NCBI GenBank assembly: GCA_023253415.1
Contig: JALRGK010000096.1
Coordinates: 1-8,203 of the forward strand
Direction of reading: 5' to 3'
DNA: 8,203 nt
Source of the DNA: Rhodocyclaceae bacterium
Lineage (GTDB): Bacteria > Pseudomonadota > Gammaproteobacteria > Burkholderiales > Rhodocyclaceae
The notes under the pieces were generated by a model. That model had not been told where the DNA came from. It searched no databases and saw only the letters and a list, made by a program, of their open reading frames with translations. This document shows, piece after piece, positions 1-6,904 of the stretch. A program made the translations under genes and the position numbers. Positions within the stretch are counted from its first letter, which is position 1; the number at the start of each line of letters is the position of its first letter.

Positions 1-24
1 TTTAAGACGGCTCAGCGCCCAGTA

Positions 25-53
25 AAAAGGCCAGGTTTCAAACCTGGCCTTTT
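25..53 (-). terminator. Rho-independent terminator of the ppiD operon, probably bidirectional
   Basis: A perfect 14-bp inverted repeat, AAAAGGCCAGGTTT (25-38) and AAACCTGGCCTTTT (40-53), has a single centre base, so the real hairpin closes with a loop of about seven bases (TTTCAAA) on a GC-rich GGCCAGG/CCTGGCC stem. On the minus strand the stem runs into a TTTTT tract (complement of 24-28), which suits termination of the minus-strand operon whose stop codon lies about 23 nt earlier. On the plus strand it is followed by TTTTCATTTTT, so it could also stop a plus-strand transcript entering from the left. Nothing else is recognisable in positions 1-24. Confidence 0.85.
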
Positions 54-75
54 CATTTTTAGCGCATGATCGCCA

Positions 76-1506
76 TTACTTATCGGCTTCTGGTCGCTTG
101 GCAATCTTGACCGGATGGCGATCACGCAAGGCTACCATCAGGCTCACCACATCGGCCTGCTGCAAAAAGCGCTGGTAGGCCGCACCGATCTGGGCACGCT
201 TTTCATCATTGAGTGCCACCCCGGCTTTAATGCCCGACACTTTATACAGGGCATAACCTTCGGCACCCGATGGGCTACCGGCATACCCCGGTAGCGCCGC
301 GGCATCAACCGCACCAATCAGTTGTACCGCATCGGGTGCGAAACCACCCGGTTGGAGACGGCTCACGCTGCGAGTGGCAGACCACTTCAGATCGGCAACC
401 GTTTTTCCGGCTTTCAGATCAGCCAGTTTGCCTTCACCCTCTGCCGTTGCCTTTTCCAGAGCCGCTTTACGTATCAGGAATGTGCGGATATCACCAGACA
501 CGCTATCAAAAGGCCGCATACCGACAGGCTCGTATTCAGACACTCGTACCGAGATCAGCACATTCGGTGTCACTTCGATCGCCGCACTATTGCGACGATC
601 CTTCAGGCTGGCAGGGTCAAAAATCGCCTGCAGCACCTTGGGGTTGGCCAGCACACCTTGTGCGCCCTGACCATTAGCGCTGATCCAGCCACTTTCTTCC
701 ACCTTCAGATTAAGCGCCTTAGCAACGTCCTTGTAGCTATCGGCCTGCTCGTAAACCATATTGCTGAAGTTTTCAGATTCCTTGGCGACCACTTTCGGAT
801 CATTAAGTACCACATAGGCCACCTTGACGCGTTCAGGCGTCTGGAATTGCCTACTGTTGGACTCGTAGAATTGGCGTACCGCCTCATCACTGACCGAAAC
901 CGACTTTGTAAAATCGGCGGCTGGAATCATGGCAACAGCCACTTCGCGCTCCTGGGTTTCTGCCGAGATGATCTGGTTCAATTGGGTGCGCGACATCTGT
1001 GTAGTTGCGGCGACACCACTGATCAGCATCTGTTGCGTCAGATCGCGACGGAGATTCTGCTCGAAGGTGGTGGGGTTCAGCCCTTGAGCGCGCAACACCT
1101 GTTCGTATTTGGTCGGGGAAAATTTGCCGTTTTCCTGAAACGCTGGAATCTGGGCAATCAGATCACGTAAGACTACGTCATTAGCCACCAAGCCCAGGCG
1201 TTCCGATTCCACAATCAGCAAGCGCTGTTCTATCAGCTCGTTCAGCACACTCTGGCGGAACTGCGGTGACTCAAAAAGTTTCGCATCAACGCTCCCGCCT
1301 TGACGGCTACGAATCTGCTCTGCCCGTTCACGCATGGCTACATCCAGCTGCTGCATGGTGATCTTGCTACTGCCGACACGGGCAACCTCATCCGTCGATG
1401 CGGCATCCTTGAAATAGGAATCGATACCCCAGAAAGCAAAAGGTAGCGTAATCATGGCCAGCAGAATCTGGACAAACTTACGGTGCTTATTTACAAGATC
1501 AAACAT
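76..1506 (-). CDS. ppiD: PpiD-like periplasmic chaperone (SurA N-terminal domain) lacking the parvulin domain
   Basis: This is a membrane-anchored periplasmic folding factor of the PpiD family, 476 residues, which would act on newly exported envelope proteins at the inner membrane. Visible in order: a short cytoplasmic N-terminus (MFDLVNKHRK), one hydrophobic anchor at about residues 11-30, a SurA_N_3-type chaperone region at about 40-190, a SVSDEAVRQFYESN segment at 203-216, and the PpiD C-terminal region from about 245 (ENFSNMVYEQADS, later LANPKVLQAIF and GYALYKVSGIK). Family members I know are about 620-640 residues, with a PpiC-type rotamase domain between the YVVL strand (here 231-234) and the FSNMVYEQAD segment (here 247-256). 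Here these are only about a dozen residues apart, so some 150 residues are absent with the frame kept. Peptidyl-prolyl isomerase activity is therefore unlikely; chaperone activity may remain. The start ATG has a weak AGG about 10 nt upstream. It is last in a three-gene operon, 8 nt after the membrane-protein gene. In many betaproteobacteria ppiD follows hupB; that is not the case here. Confidence 0.88.
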   Translation of the reverse strand: MFDLVNKHRKFVQILLAMITLPFAFWGIDSYFKDAASTDEVARVGSSKITMQQLDVAMRERAEQIRSRQGGSVDAKLFESPQFRQSVLNELIEQRLLIVESERLGLVANDVVLRDLIAQIPAFQENGKFSPTKYEQVLRAQGLNPTTFEQNLRRDLTQQMLISGVAATTQMSRTQLNQIISAETQEREVAVAMIPAADFTKSVSVSDEAVRQFYESNSRQFQTPERVKVAYVVLNDPKVVAKESENFSNMVYEQADSYKDVAKALNLKVEESGWISANGQGAQGVLANPKVLQAIFDPASLKDRRNSAAIEVTPNVLISVRVSEYEPVGMRPFDSVSGDIRTFLIRKAALEKATAEGEGKLADLKAGKTVADLKWSATRSVSRLQPGGFAPDAVQLIGAVDAAALPGYAGSPSGAEGYALYKVSGIKAGVALNDEKRAQIGAAYQRFLQQADVVSLMVALRDRHPVKIAKRPEADK

Positions 1507-1514
1507 AAAACGAC

Positions 1515-2069
1515 CTAATTATCGGATTGAAGACGGATTTTACGACGGGACATGACACTGCGCAGGACGCTAATGCCCAGCGCAATCATGAGCACAGGAT
1601 CAAAGAGATAATCCCAGAGGTTGTCTGACGCCAAACCGTGCAGCGCAAAAACGCTGAGGTTTAGCCCGAGCAAAAGCGTCAGGCCCGGTGCATGACGCCC
1701 CCGCCAGGCAACCCAGGCAGTGAGTAGCGCCAGAATACCCCAGGGTTGATAGCCATAGGCATAAGGATCGAAAGGACCCGACCCCAGCGCCAGCACATAA
1801 AAAAACACCATGGCCGCACAGAGGGTCAAGCGCCGTTTGAAGGGCAACTCGGTCCTGACCCAGAAATGAAAGAGTTCAGGCGCACCCAGCCAGACAAAAA
1901 ACAACACCCAGGTGCCCGGACTCAGATCATTAATGAACCCGTAAACGTAGCGCCAGAGTATCTGGTCACCGATCGGTAAAAAACTGAGCGTAAATGCCGC
2001 ACAGACCCAAAACCGGGTACGCAGGTAGGGCAAGCGCAGTAGACGGAAGAATAGATGGTTAGACATCAT
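1515..2069 (-). CDS. Six-helix inner-membrane protein of unknown function
   Basis: I cannot assign a function to this 184-residue protein. It is clearly an integral inner-membrane protein: hydrophobic segments lie at about residues 20-39, 53-71, 81-98, 109-122, 128-145 and 155-171, suggesting six helices. A basic N-terminus (RLLRLPYLRTR) and a basic C-terminus (RSVMSRRKIR) both suggest cytoplasmic ends. Features worth using in a search are the SDNLWDYLFDP segment (148-158) before the last helix and the GPFDPYAYGYQPWG loop (98-111). No catalytic motif or transporter signature was recognised. Its ATG overlaps the stop of the upstream sialidase-fold gene as ATGA, so translation is probably coupled. 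A second ATG follows immediately and could be the true start. The downstream PpiD-like gene starts 8 nt after its TAG stop. The tight arrangement suggests it works with, or at least is made together with, the exported sialidase-fold protein. Confidence 0.8.
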   Translation of the reverse strand: MMSNHLFFRLLRLPYLRTRFWVCAAFTLSFLPIGDQILWRYVYGFINDLSPGTWVLFFVWLGAPELFHFWVRTELPFKRRLTLCAAMVFFYVLALGSGPFDPYAYGYQPWGILALLTAWVAWRGRHAPGLTLLLGLNLSVFALHGLASDNLWDYLFDPVLMIALGISVLRSVMSRRKIRLQSDN

Positions 2070-3277
2070 TGGGCAATGACCGGGCTAGTGGCCGGGCCAG
2101 GCTGATTCAGCCAGGCTTGAGTGAAACGGGCATGACGAATCCCCTGACGCATCCAGGTATACACCAGATGTACCGTACCGGTACGGTCCTGAATTAGCGA
2201 GGGGTACGAAAACTCATCACGGTCATTCGGGCTCTCCTCAATCATGCGCACGAGCGTCCAGGTACTGCCCTGATCCCTAGAGCGCAACAACGCCAGTTTG
2301 TTCCGATTGCCGCCAATCGGGTTGCATGCCATCAACAACGAACCATCTTTCAAGCCGATCATCGCCACGGCCGAGTTTGGATTCGGAATCGCCCGTGCTG
2401 ATCCTGCTTGCCAGGTTCGACCCGCATCACGGGTTTCACTCCACTGCACTTGATTCTCGCCAGGGCCGGCATCTCGCAACGCGGCAACCGCATGCTGACC
2501 ATCCAGAGCCACAACAGCCGGTTGCAGTGTGGCCCGCGGCATCGCCATGCGCTCTTTGGCCAGCACACGCCCTGTCGGATCTAGACGCAACCACTCACCG
2601 TGCTTGGTGATGAATTCGTGATAGATCGGCAGACCGAGGCTCCCATCCGTCAACCAGACACCCTGATTACGCACCAGCGTACTCAGATTAAAGAACGGGC
2701 TCGTCACAATGCGCTGTGCCGGCGACCAGACCTTGCCACCATCCTCCGAATCGGCCCGGTTGATCGCACTACCGGCCCAGCCACCGTAGGAAACACTAAC
2801 AAAAAACAAATGGAGCCGCCCAGGCTCAGAGACCAATAGTGGATTACCCAGTTTCCGGATGTTGCGCCCAAGCTGCCCTTCAGCCTGCGTGCGTGTCATC
2901 ATTTCCGTCGCCGGCATCCAGTCAAAACCCGCCCGCCATTCGGATTGATACAACGACACGTCCGCAGCCCCTTCACGGGTGCCACCAAACCAGGCTGCCA
3001 CCAGGGTCACCGGTTTCACTTCAGCCTCATGACGCGCAACAGGCAAACGGGTACCGGGCAGCACTTCGGCCACAGTCGCCGCATGTGCAGAAGGGGTCGG
3101 CCTGGGCAGATCCGACCAGGTAAAACTCGCCGGCAGTGCCGCCGCCTGCTTGGCTGCCAGGGCGGCACTCGCCTGATCCGGTTCACTGAAGACCGGTCGT
3201 TCAGGCAGGGTTGCTGTAAACACGGCCCCTACCAAACCCACGGTATAGACCAGCGTCGGAAACCAGCGGTTAAGCAT
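2066..3277 (-). CDS. Exported sialidase-fold (BNR/Asp-box) protein
   Basis: This 403-residue protein is predicted to form a six-bladed sialidase-type beta-propeller (BNR_2-like). Three Asp boxes of the S/T-x-D-x-G-x-x-W type are visible: SEDGGKVW (177-184), TRDAGRTW (282-289) and SRDQGSTW (333-340). Other family-like segments are AAWFGGTREGA (94-104), NPNSAVAMIGLKDGSLLMACNP within 299-320, and FSYPSLIQ...VHLVYTWMRQGIRH (356-382). Residues 1-24 have a positive charge followed by a hydrophobic stretch, so it is exported or anchored in the inner membrane; residues 30-85 are Ala/Pro-rich and probably a linker. I see no FRIP/YRIP motif typical of classical bacterial sialidases, so neuraminidase activity should not be assumed; hydrolysis of another glycoside or simple glycan binding is possible. 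The ATG is the only start in frame before an upstream stop at 3311-3313, and it has no Shine-Dalgarno sequence. It is the first full gene of the minus-strand operon and overlaps the next gene by 4 nt. Confidence 0.85.
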   Translation of the reverse strand: MLNRWFPTLVYTVGLVGAVFTATLPERPVFSEPDQASAALAAKQAAALPASFTWSDLPRPTPSAHAATVAEVLPGTRLPVARHEAEVKPVTLVAAWFGGTREGAADVSLYQSEWRAGFDWMPATEMMTRTQAEGQLGRNIRKLGNPLLVSEPGRLHLFFVSVSYGGWAGSAINRADSEDGGKVWSPAQRIVTSPFFNLSTLVRNQGVWLTDGSLGLPIYHEFITKHGEWLRLDPTGRVLAKERMAMPRATLQPAVVALDGQHAVAALRDAGPGENQVQWSETRDAGRTWQAGSARAIPNPNSAVAMIGLKDGSLLMACNPIGGNRNKLALLRSRDQGSTWTLVRMIEESPNDRDEFSYPSLIQDRTGTVHLVYTWMRQGIRHARFTQAWLNQPGPATSPVIAQ

Positions 3278-3326
3278 GGCTGCGCCGTAAGGGAACGGTC
3301 TGAATCGCGGTCAGAATCTTTGTCAT
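3270..3326 (-). CDS. Possible 18-codon leader ORF overlapping the start of the sialidase-fold gene
   Basis: A short frame begins at an ATG 49 nt upstream of the sialidase-fold start and encodes MTKILTAIQTVPLRRSHA, ending at a TAA that overlaps the first codons of that gene by 8 nt. The main gene has no visible Shine-Dalgarno sequence, so ribosomes finishing this ORF could re-initiate there (inference). The leader ATG also lacks a ribosome-binding site. It lies 6 nt after a good -10-like hexamer, so it could be read from a leaderless transcript. No run of identical regulatory codons suggests classical attenuation. It may equally be chance. Confidence 0.25.
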   Translation of the reverse strand: MTKILTAIQTVPLRRSHA

Positions 3327-3388
3327 GGCGGTATTTTATCCCAAGGGCGGGTATCATTCAGGCTTTGGCGTTCTAATTAAACTTTTAC
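3278..3388. promoter_or_regulatory. Divergent intergenic region between the two operons
   Basis: These 111 nt separate the start codons of two divergent operons and must carry both promoters unless the genes are read from further away. On the plus strand TATCAT (3352-3357) is a -10-like hexamer that would give a 5' leader of about 25 nt for the glycosyltransferase operon, but no good -35 lies 16-18 nt upstream. An AT-rich stretch at 3371-3387 just before the plus-strand ATG contains a second weak -10-like element, TCTAAT (3372-3377). No Shine-Dalgarno sequence precedes the ATG at 3389. No clear operator palindrome or riboswitch was seen. Confidence 0.5.
3333..3361 (-). promoter_or_regulatory. 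Candidate promoter of the sialidase-fold/ppiD operon
   Basis: On the minus strand TAAAAT (3338-3333) matches the sigma-70 -10 consensus at five of six positions. A weak -35-like CTGAAT (3361-3356) sits 17 bp upstream. Transcription would start near 3326, at or next to the ATG of the possible leader ORF. The assignment is by eye only; the -35 match is poor. Confidence 0.35.
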
Positions 3389-4642
3389 ATGGATATCCGA
3401 TTCCAACGCGCTGTTGATAAATACGCAGGCGTGCCCTTGTGCGCTCTGTTTACCGCTTGGGATTGGTGTATCCGTAAACTCGGGCTGCGCCGCCAACGCG
3501 CCGCAACGCCCAAGCGTGTCCTCGTGGTTCTGCTGTCCGAAATGGGTAGCCTGGTGCTCGCAGAACCCATGTTCCGGAAAATCAAGGCACGCTATCCGGG
3601 AGCCGAACTCCACGTCATGCTCTTTGCCAAGAACCGGGAAGTGCTGGATCTTCTTCAGGTCGTACCCAAGCAGAACGTCATCACGCTCAACGATAGCAAC
3701 CTCAAGGCGTTTGCCAGCGACCTCTGGGAAGCCCTACAGAAAATGCGTGCCCTACGCTTTGATGTGGTCATCGACTGCGAGCTTTTTGCCCGGGTCAGCA
3801 GTCTGATCGCCTACATGAGTGGCGCGCCGGTTCTCGTGGGCTTTACGCCACATACACAGGAAGGACTGTACCGGGGTGGTTATCTGACGAATCCGGTCAT
3901 GTACAACCCCTACCGGCATTTGAGTCATCAGCTGCTGACCATGGTCGATGCCATAGACAGCAGCGATCACCCGGCTGGTAAATCACTGCCGGATGACACC
4001 GAAATCATCCCACCTACGCTTGTATTCAACGAAGGTGAAGTTGCCGCCGAAGCAGCCAAGCTCGAAACTGATTTCCCAACTGTGGCCGGCAAACCCCTTG
4101 TACTCATCTATCCGAGTGGCGGCATTCTGCCGATTCGGGCCTGGCCGCTGGAAAACTATTACCGCGTCGCAGATCATTTTCTGCAGCAGGGCTATGCCGT
4201 AGGCGTGATCGGTCTCAAGGGCGACAAGGCATTTGGCCAGGCAGTTCTCAACCACTGCCGTCACCCCATGTGTGTTGATCTGACCGGTTACACCCGCTCG
4301 GTGCGTCACCTCCTTGCTCTCTTCCACCGGGCATCGTTGCTGATCACCAATGATGGCGGCCCCGGCCAGTTTGCTGCCATGACGCCGATCCCGACGATTA
4401 TTCTGTTCGGCCCGGAAACCCCGAAGCTCTATCGGTCATGGGCCAGGAATGCCTACTTCTTTCACCAGCCACTGGCCTGTTCACCCTGCCTGACAGCCTA
4501 CAACCACCGCATGTCACCCTGCGATGGGGATAACCAATGCCTGAAGCAGATCTCTCCCGATCAGGTTCTGGCCAAAGCGCATGAGTTACTCGGTTTACCG
4601 CCGACCGCCCAAGCCGTGGCCTTTACGCTTGAAGCGCACTAA
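3389..4642 (+). CDS. Glycosyltransferase family 9 protein (heptosyltransferase-like)
   Basis: This 417-residue protein resembles ADP-heptose:LPS heptosyltransferases, cytoplasmic GT-B enzymes that add sugars to the lipopolysaccharide core. The N-terminal Rossmann half starts with RVLVVLLSEMGSLVLAEPMF (43-62). The C-terminal donor-binding half carries LVLIYPSGG (237-245), RAWPLENYYRVADHF (250-264) and the family motif TNDGGPGQFAAM (320-331), followed by PTIILFGPETPKLY (335-348). Four cysteines near the end (364, 367, 378, 384) with KQISPDQV match the C-terminal pattern of many GT9 proteins. In E. coli WaaC the N-terminal motif is SSMGDV with Asp13 as catalytic base; here the aligned residue is Ser54 (SEMGS), so the acceptor chemistry or sugar may differ. 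About 40 residues precede the Rossmann fold, longer than in WaaC/WaaF. It is first in an operon with GtrA and ArnT-like genes, supporting an envelope-glycan role. The sugar and acceptor cannot be told from sequence. No Shine-Dalgarno sequence is visible at the ATG. Confidence 0.88.
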   Translation: MDIRFQRAVDKYAGVPLCALFTAWDWCIRKLGLRRQRAATPKRVLVVLLSEMGSLVLAEPMFRKIKARYPGAELHVMLFAKNREVLDLLQVVPKQNVITLNDSNLKAFASDLWEALQKMRALRFDVVIDCELFARVSSLIAYMSGAPVLVGFTPHTQEGLYRGGYLTNPVMYNPYRHLSHQLLTMVDAIDSSDHPAGKSLPDDTEIIPPTLVFNEGEVAAEAAKLETDFPTVAGKPLVLIYPSGGILPIRAWPLENYYRVADHFLQQGYAVGVIGLKGDKAFGQAVLNHCRHPMCVDLTGYTRSVRHLLALFHRASLLITNDGGPGQFAAMTPIPTIILFGPETPKLYRSWARNAYFFHQPLACSPCLTAYNHRMSPCDGDNQCLKQISPDQVLAKAHELLGLPPTAQAVAFTLEAH

Positions 4643-4653
4643 CGCATCGTTTC

Positions 4654-5148
4654 ATGCAGCAACTGATCCAGACCCTGCAGAACCTGCCCGTCATCGGCGC
4701 GTTCTTTCGTCCGCGCTTCATCAAATTTGGTATCGTTGGCGCCTCGGGTGTTGTGGTCAATCTGGCCGTCCTCTACATAGGCCAGGAAATGCTCTTCAAC
4801 GAGGTCTCGCAGCAAACCCTGCGCCTCAATTTGTCACTGGCTCTGGCCATATTTGTCGCGACCATGAGCAATTTCTTCTGGAACCGACGCTGGACCTGGC
4901 ATGACCGCAAAGAACACCGCACGGTGCCAATCATCGTCCAGTTCGGACAATATGCCGTTGCTTGCTGGGTAGGCATCGCTGTTCAGTTCGGACTCACGAA
5001 CCTATTTGCGCTTTTCCTACATTATCTACTGGCCAATCTATTCGCCGTCGTCATTGCCAGTGTCTTCAATTTCGTCGCCAATGATTTCTGGACGTTTGGC
5101 CGCTTCAAGATAAATCGTGCCGCCCGCCAGGCCAATGATCGCGAATGA
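4654..5148 (+). CDS. GtrA family membrane protein
   Basis: This 164-residue protein belongs to the GtrA family, small four-helix inner-membrane proteins thought to help translocate polyprenyl-phosphate-linked sugars to the periplasmic side. The family pattern is clear: FIKFGIVGASGVVVNLAVLY (22-41) forms helix 1, a second helix lies at about 58-75 and ends in the characteristic SNFFWNRRWTW (72-82), and helices 3 and 4 lie at about 95-120 and 124-145, ending with SVFNFVANDFWTFGRF (136-151), the second FN-x3-N-x2-WTF signature. The start fits the usual short cytoplasmic N-terminus. The gene follows the GT9 gene by 11 nt and its TGA overlaps the start of the GT-C gene (ATGA), so the latter two are probably translationally coupled and likely partners. 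The usual companion GtrB-type synthase is not in this window. Confidence 0.92.
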   Translation: MQQLIQTLQNLPVIGAFFRPRFIKFGIVGASGVVVNLAVLYIGQEMLFNEVSQQTLRLNLSLALAIFVATMSNFFWNRRWTWHDRKEHRTVPIIVQFGQYAVACWVGIAVQFGLTNLFALFLHYLLANLFAVVIASVFNFVANDFWTFGRFKINRAARQANDRE

Positions 5149-6884
5149 GTCCCAAACGTCTGGATAGCCTCGAACGCAAGGGCAACACCAGGGGCTCGGG
5201 TGTACCGACATCTTCAGCATGGACACTCATCTGGGGCATCGCTCTACTGTGCATAGCGACCTTCACCTATTTCTTCGGGCTCGACAGTCTGCAGATTCCC
5301 AAAAACGGGGATGAATTCCCCTACGCACACATTGCCCGCCTAACCGCCGACAGCGGGCACTGGCTGCCGCTTCAATCGACACTCGACAACATGCGCAACA
5401 CCAAACCACCCATGTTGTTCTGGCAAGGTATATTAAGCACGGGATGGGGTCATGATTGGACACTCTGGCATCTGCGCTATCCCAATGTGCTCTATACGCT
5501 GGCAACGGCCTTACTCGTCGGTCTGCTCGGATGGAAAGCCAGTCAGCGCCATGTACTTACCGGCATTCTGGCGGCGCTGATCTGGCTAGCGTTTTTCAGC
5601 ACCTACCGTTTTGGTCGCCCCTATCTGACCAATGCGGGAGAAGTTTTCTGGCTGTTCATGCCCTTCTTTACGCTGCTTATGGGCGGTAAGAAGAGCTTCG
5701 ACTCACGCTGGGCCATGCCTCTCTTCATGGCCGTCAGTATTGGCATAGGGCTGCTCTACAAATCCTTTGCCTTACTCCTGCCGATTGGTGTTGGTCTGGC
5801 ATTCTGGTATCTGCGTTTCCGACATTACCGACTGGGCGAGTTTTTCCGGAAGGATCTCGCCAAACTCCTGTTAGTGGCATGTCTATCACTGGGTATTTTT
5901 GCACTCTGGTTTGCTTTCGATCCGGATCCGCAATCGGTGTGGCAGGAGTTTGTCATCGGTGAAAACGCCGGCAAGTTTGATCCGCACGGCCCCAGTTACC
6001 TCTCGAAAATGTTCTGGGGCGATGGCAGTATCTGGACGCTTATCCCAGGCTACGGCCTAAATGCCGGTTTGCTGGCGATTCTGGTATTTGGCACCATGGG
6101 GCTGGCAATCTGGCGCCTGATCCGTAACAACGACATGAGCCAGGAAGAACGCTTCCTGTGGTGGTGGGTACTGATTCTCTTTGTCGTGTTCTGTTTCCCG
6201 AGCCAGCGTTCCAGCCGTTATCTGCTTGAAGCCATGCCCGCACTCGCTGTCCTTATGGCCCTGGTCTGGTTCCGGCTGAATCGCTGGCTACTTTTTGCCA
6301 CGACGCTCATCTGCACCCTGGCGATTGCCGCTATCGGCTACCTGGGCTGGTTATTGCAACATGATGTCGGCCACCTCCTGTATTCGGGTACGGAAGGTGT
6401 CTTGCTCGTCATCACGCTGGCGGTTCTCGTACTCTCCCTATTACTGCCGCGATTACTGCCCTGGGTGAGCCTGCCGGCGGTATTTGCCGCCTATCTGACG
6501 CTCACCGCTTTTCTATCGGTCTTTGACGGACCATTGGGTCGCTATAAGTCTGCCGTGCAATGGGAGATGGCTGGACAAACCATCTGGGTACCCTACAACT
6601 TTAATGCGGCTTACGAGCAGTACCGATTCCTGTTTCCGGGTGCTGACATTCGGGGTTATCGCAGCGATACCGGGGTGTCGCTCGCCGTGCTGCGTCAACA
6701 CTATCCCTTACTGATCATTCAGCAGCCTTTAGATCAGCCCCTCTGTACTGACTGTCGCATCCTCGGTGAACGACTCGAACTTAAAGGTCGCCAGAGCGAT
6801 GAGGAGATCAAGGCCATGCTGCGCGGCGATGTCGCAAAACATCTGTTCCTGCGCGAGCTGCTCATTGATAACCGGCCCCGGTGA
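5145..6884 (+). CDS. ArnT-like GT-C glycosyltransferase (polyprenyl-phosphate sugar donor)
   Basis: This 579-residue multi-spanning protein resembles the ArnT/PMT group of GT-C glycosyltransferases, which transfer a sugar from a polyprenyl-phosphate carrier to an envelope acceptor (lipid A, protein or glycan) on the periplasmic face. After a basic cytoplasmic N-terminus and a first helix (about 26-46) comes the first periplasmic loop with NGDEFPYAHIARL (54-66), holding the conserved acidic pair Asp56-Glu57, and the TKPPMLFW motif (86-93). About ten or more further helices follow to around residue 460; PSQRSSRYLLEAMPALAVL (352-370) matches the conserved R/K-x-RYLLPx-P region near the donor site. 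A C-terminal periplasmic part covers about 465-579 and contains a CTDC pair (534-537). Start by ATGA overlap with gtrA. The closest functional guess is attachment of a modified sugar to LPS or another surface glycan. Assignment as true ArnT (aminoarabinose to lipid A) is not supported, because no arn genes are nearby. Confidence 0.88.
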   Translation: MSPKRLDSLERKGNTRGSGVPTSSAWTLIWGIALLCIATFTYFFGLDSLQIPKNGDEFPYAHIARLTADSGHWLPLQSTLDNMRNTKPPMLFWQGILSTGWGHDWTLWHLRYPNVLYTLATALLVGLLGWKASQRHVLTGILAALIWLAFFSTYRFGRPYLTNAGEVFWLFMPFFTLLMGGKKSFDSRWAMPLFMAVSIGIGLLYKSFALLLPIGVGLAFWYLRFRHYRLGEFFRKDLAKLLLVACLSLGIFALWFAFDPDPQSVWQEFVIGENAGKFDPHGPSYLSKMFWGDGSIWTLIPGYGLNAGLLAILVFGTMGLAIWRLIRNNDMSQEERFLWWWVLILFVVFCFPSQRSSRYLLEAMPALAVLMALVWFRLNRWLLFATTLICTLAIAAIGYLGWLLQHDVGHLLYSGTEGVLLVITLAVLVLSLLLPRLLPWVSLPAVFAAYLTLTAFLSVFDGPLGRYKSAVQWEMAGQTIWVPYNFNAAYEQYRFLFPGADIRGYRSDTGVSLAVLRQHYPLLIIQQPLDQPLCTDCRILGERLELKGRQSDEEIKAMLRGDVAKHLFLRELLIDNRPR

Positions 6885-6904
6885 GCAACCTCGACCAATA
6901 GGCA

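Noticed and set aside
1..75. A tRNA or small RNA at the left edge because of the strong stem
   Set aside because: The only structure is a terminator-type hairpin with T runs; no cloverleaf elements or tRNA motifs are visible.
322..1170. A long open frame (282 codons) on the plus strand opposite the PpiD-like gene
   Set aside because: It lies wholly antisense to a gene with clear family features. Its translation is rich in His, Arg and Cys with no recognisable domain, as expected of a shadow frame.
2945..3376. A 143-codon plus-strand frame spanning the start of the sialidase-fold gene and the intergenic region
   Set aside because: The composition is Arg/Gln/Gly-rich with no domain, it is antisense to the well-supported gene, and it crosses the probable divergent promoters.
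5145..6884. Naming the GT-C protein as true ArnT (aminoarabinose transferase, polymyxin resistance)
   Set aside because: Only the general GT-C/ArnT-like features are present. There are no arnA, arnB, arnC or arnD genes nearby, and GtrA is not the usual partner of ArnT.
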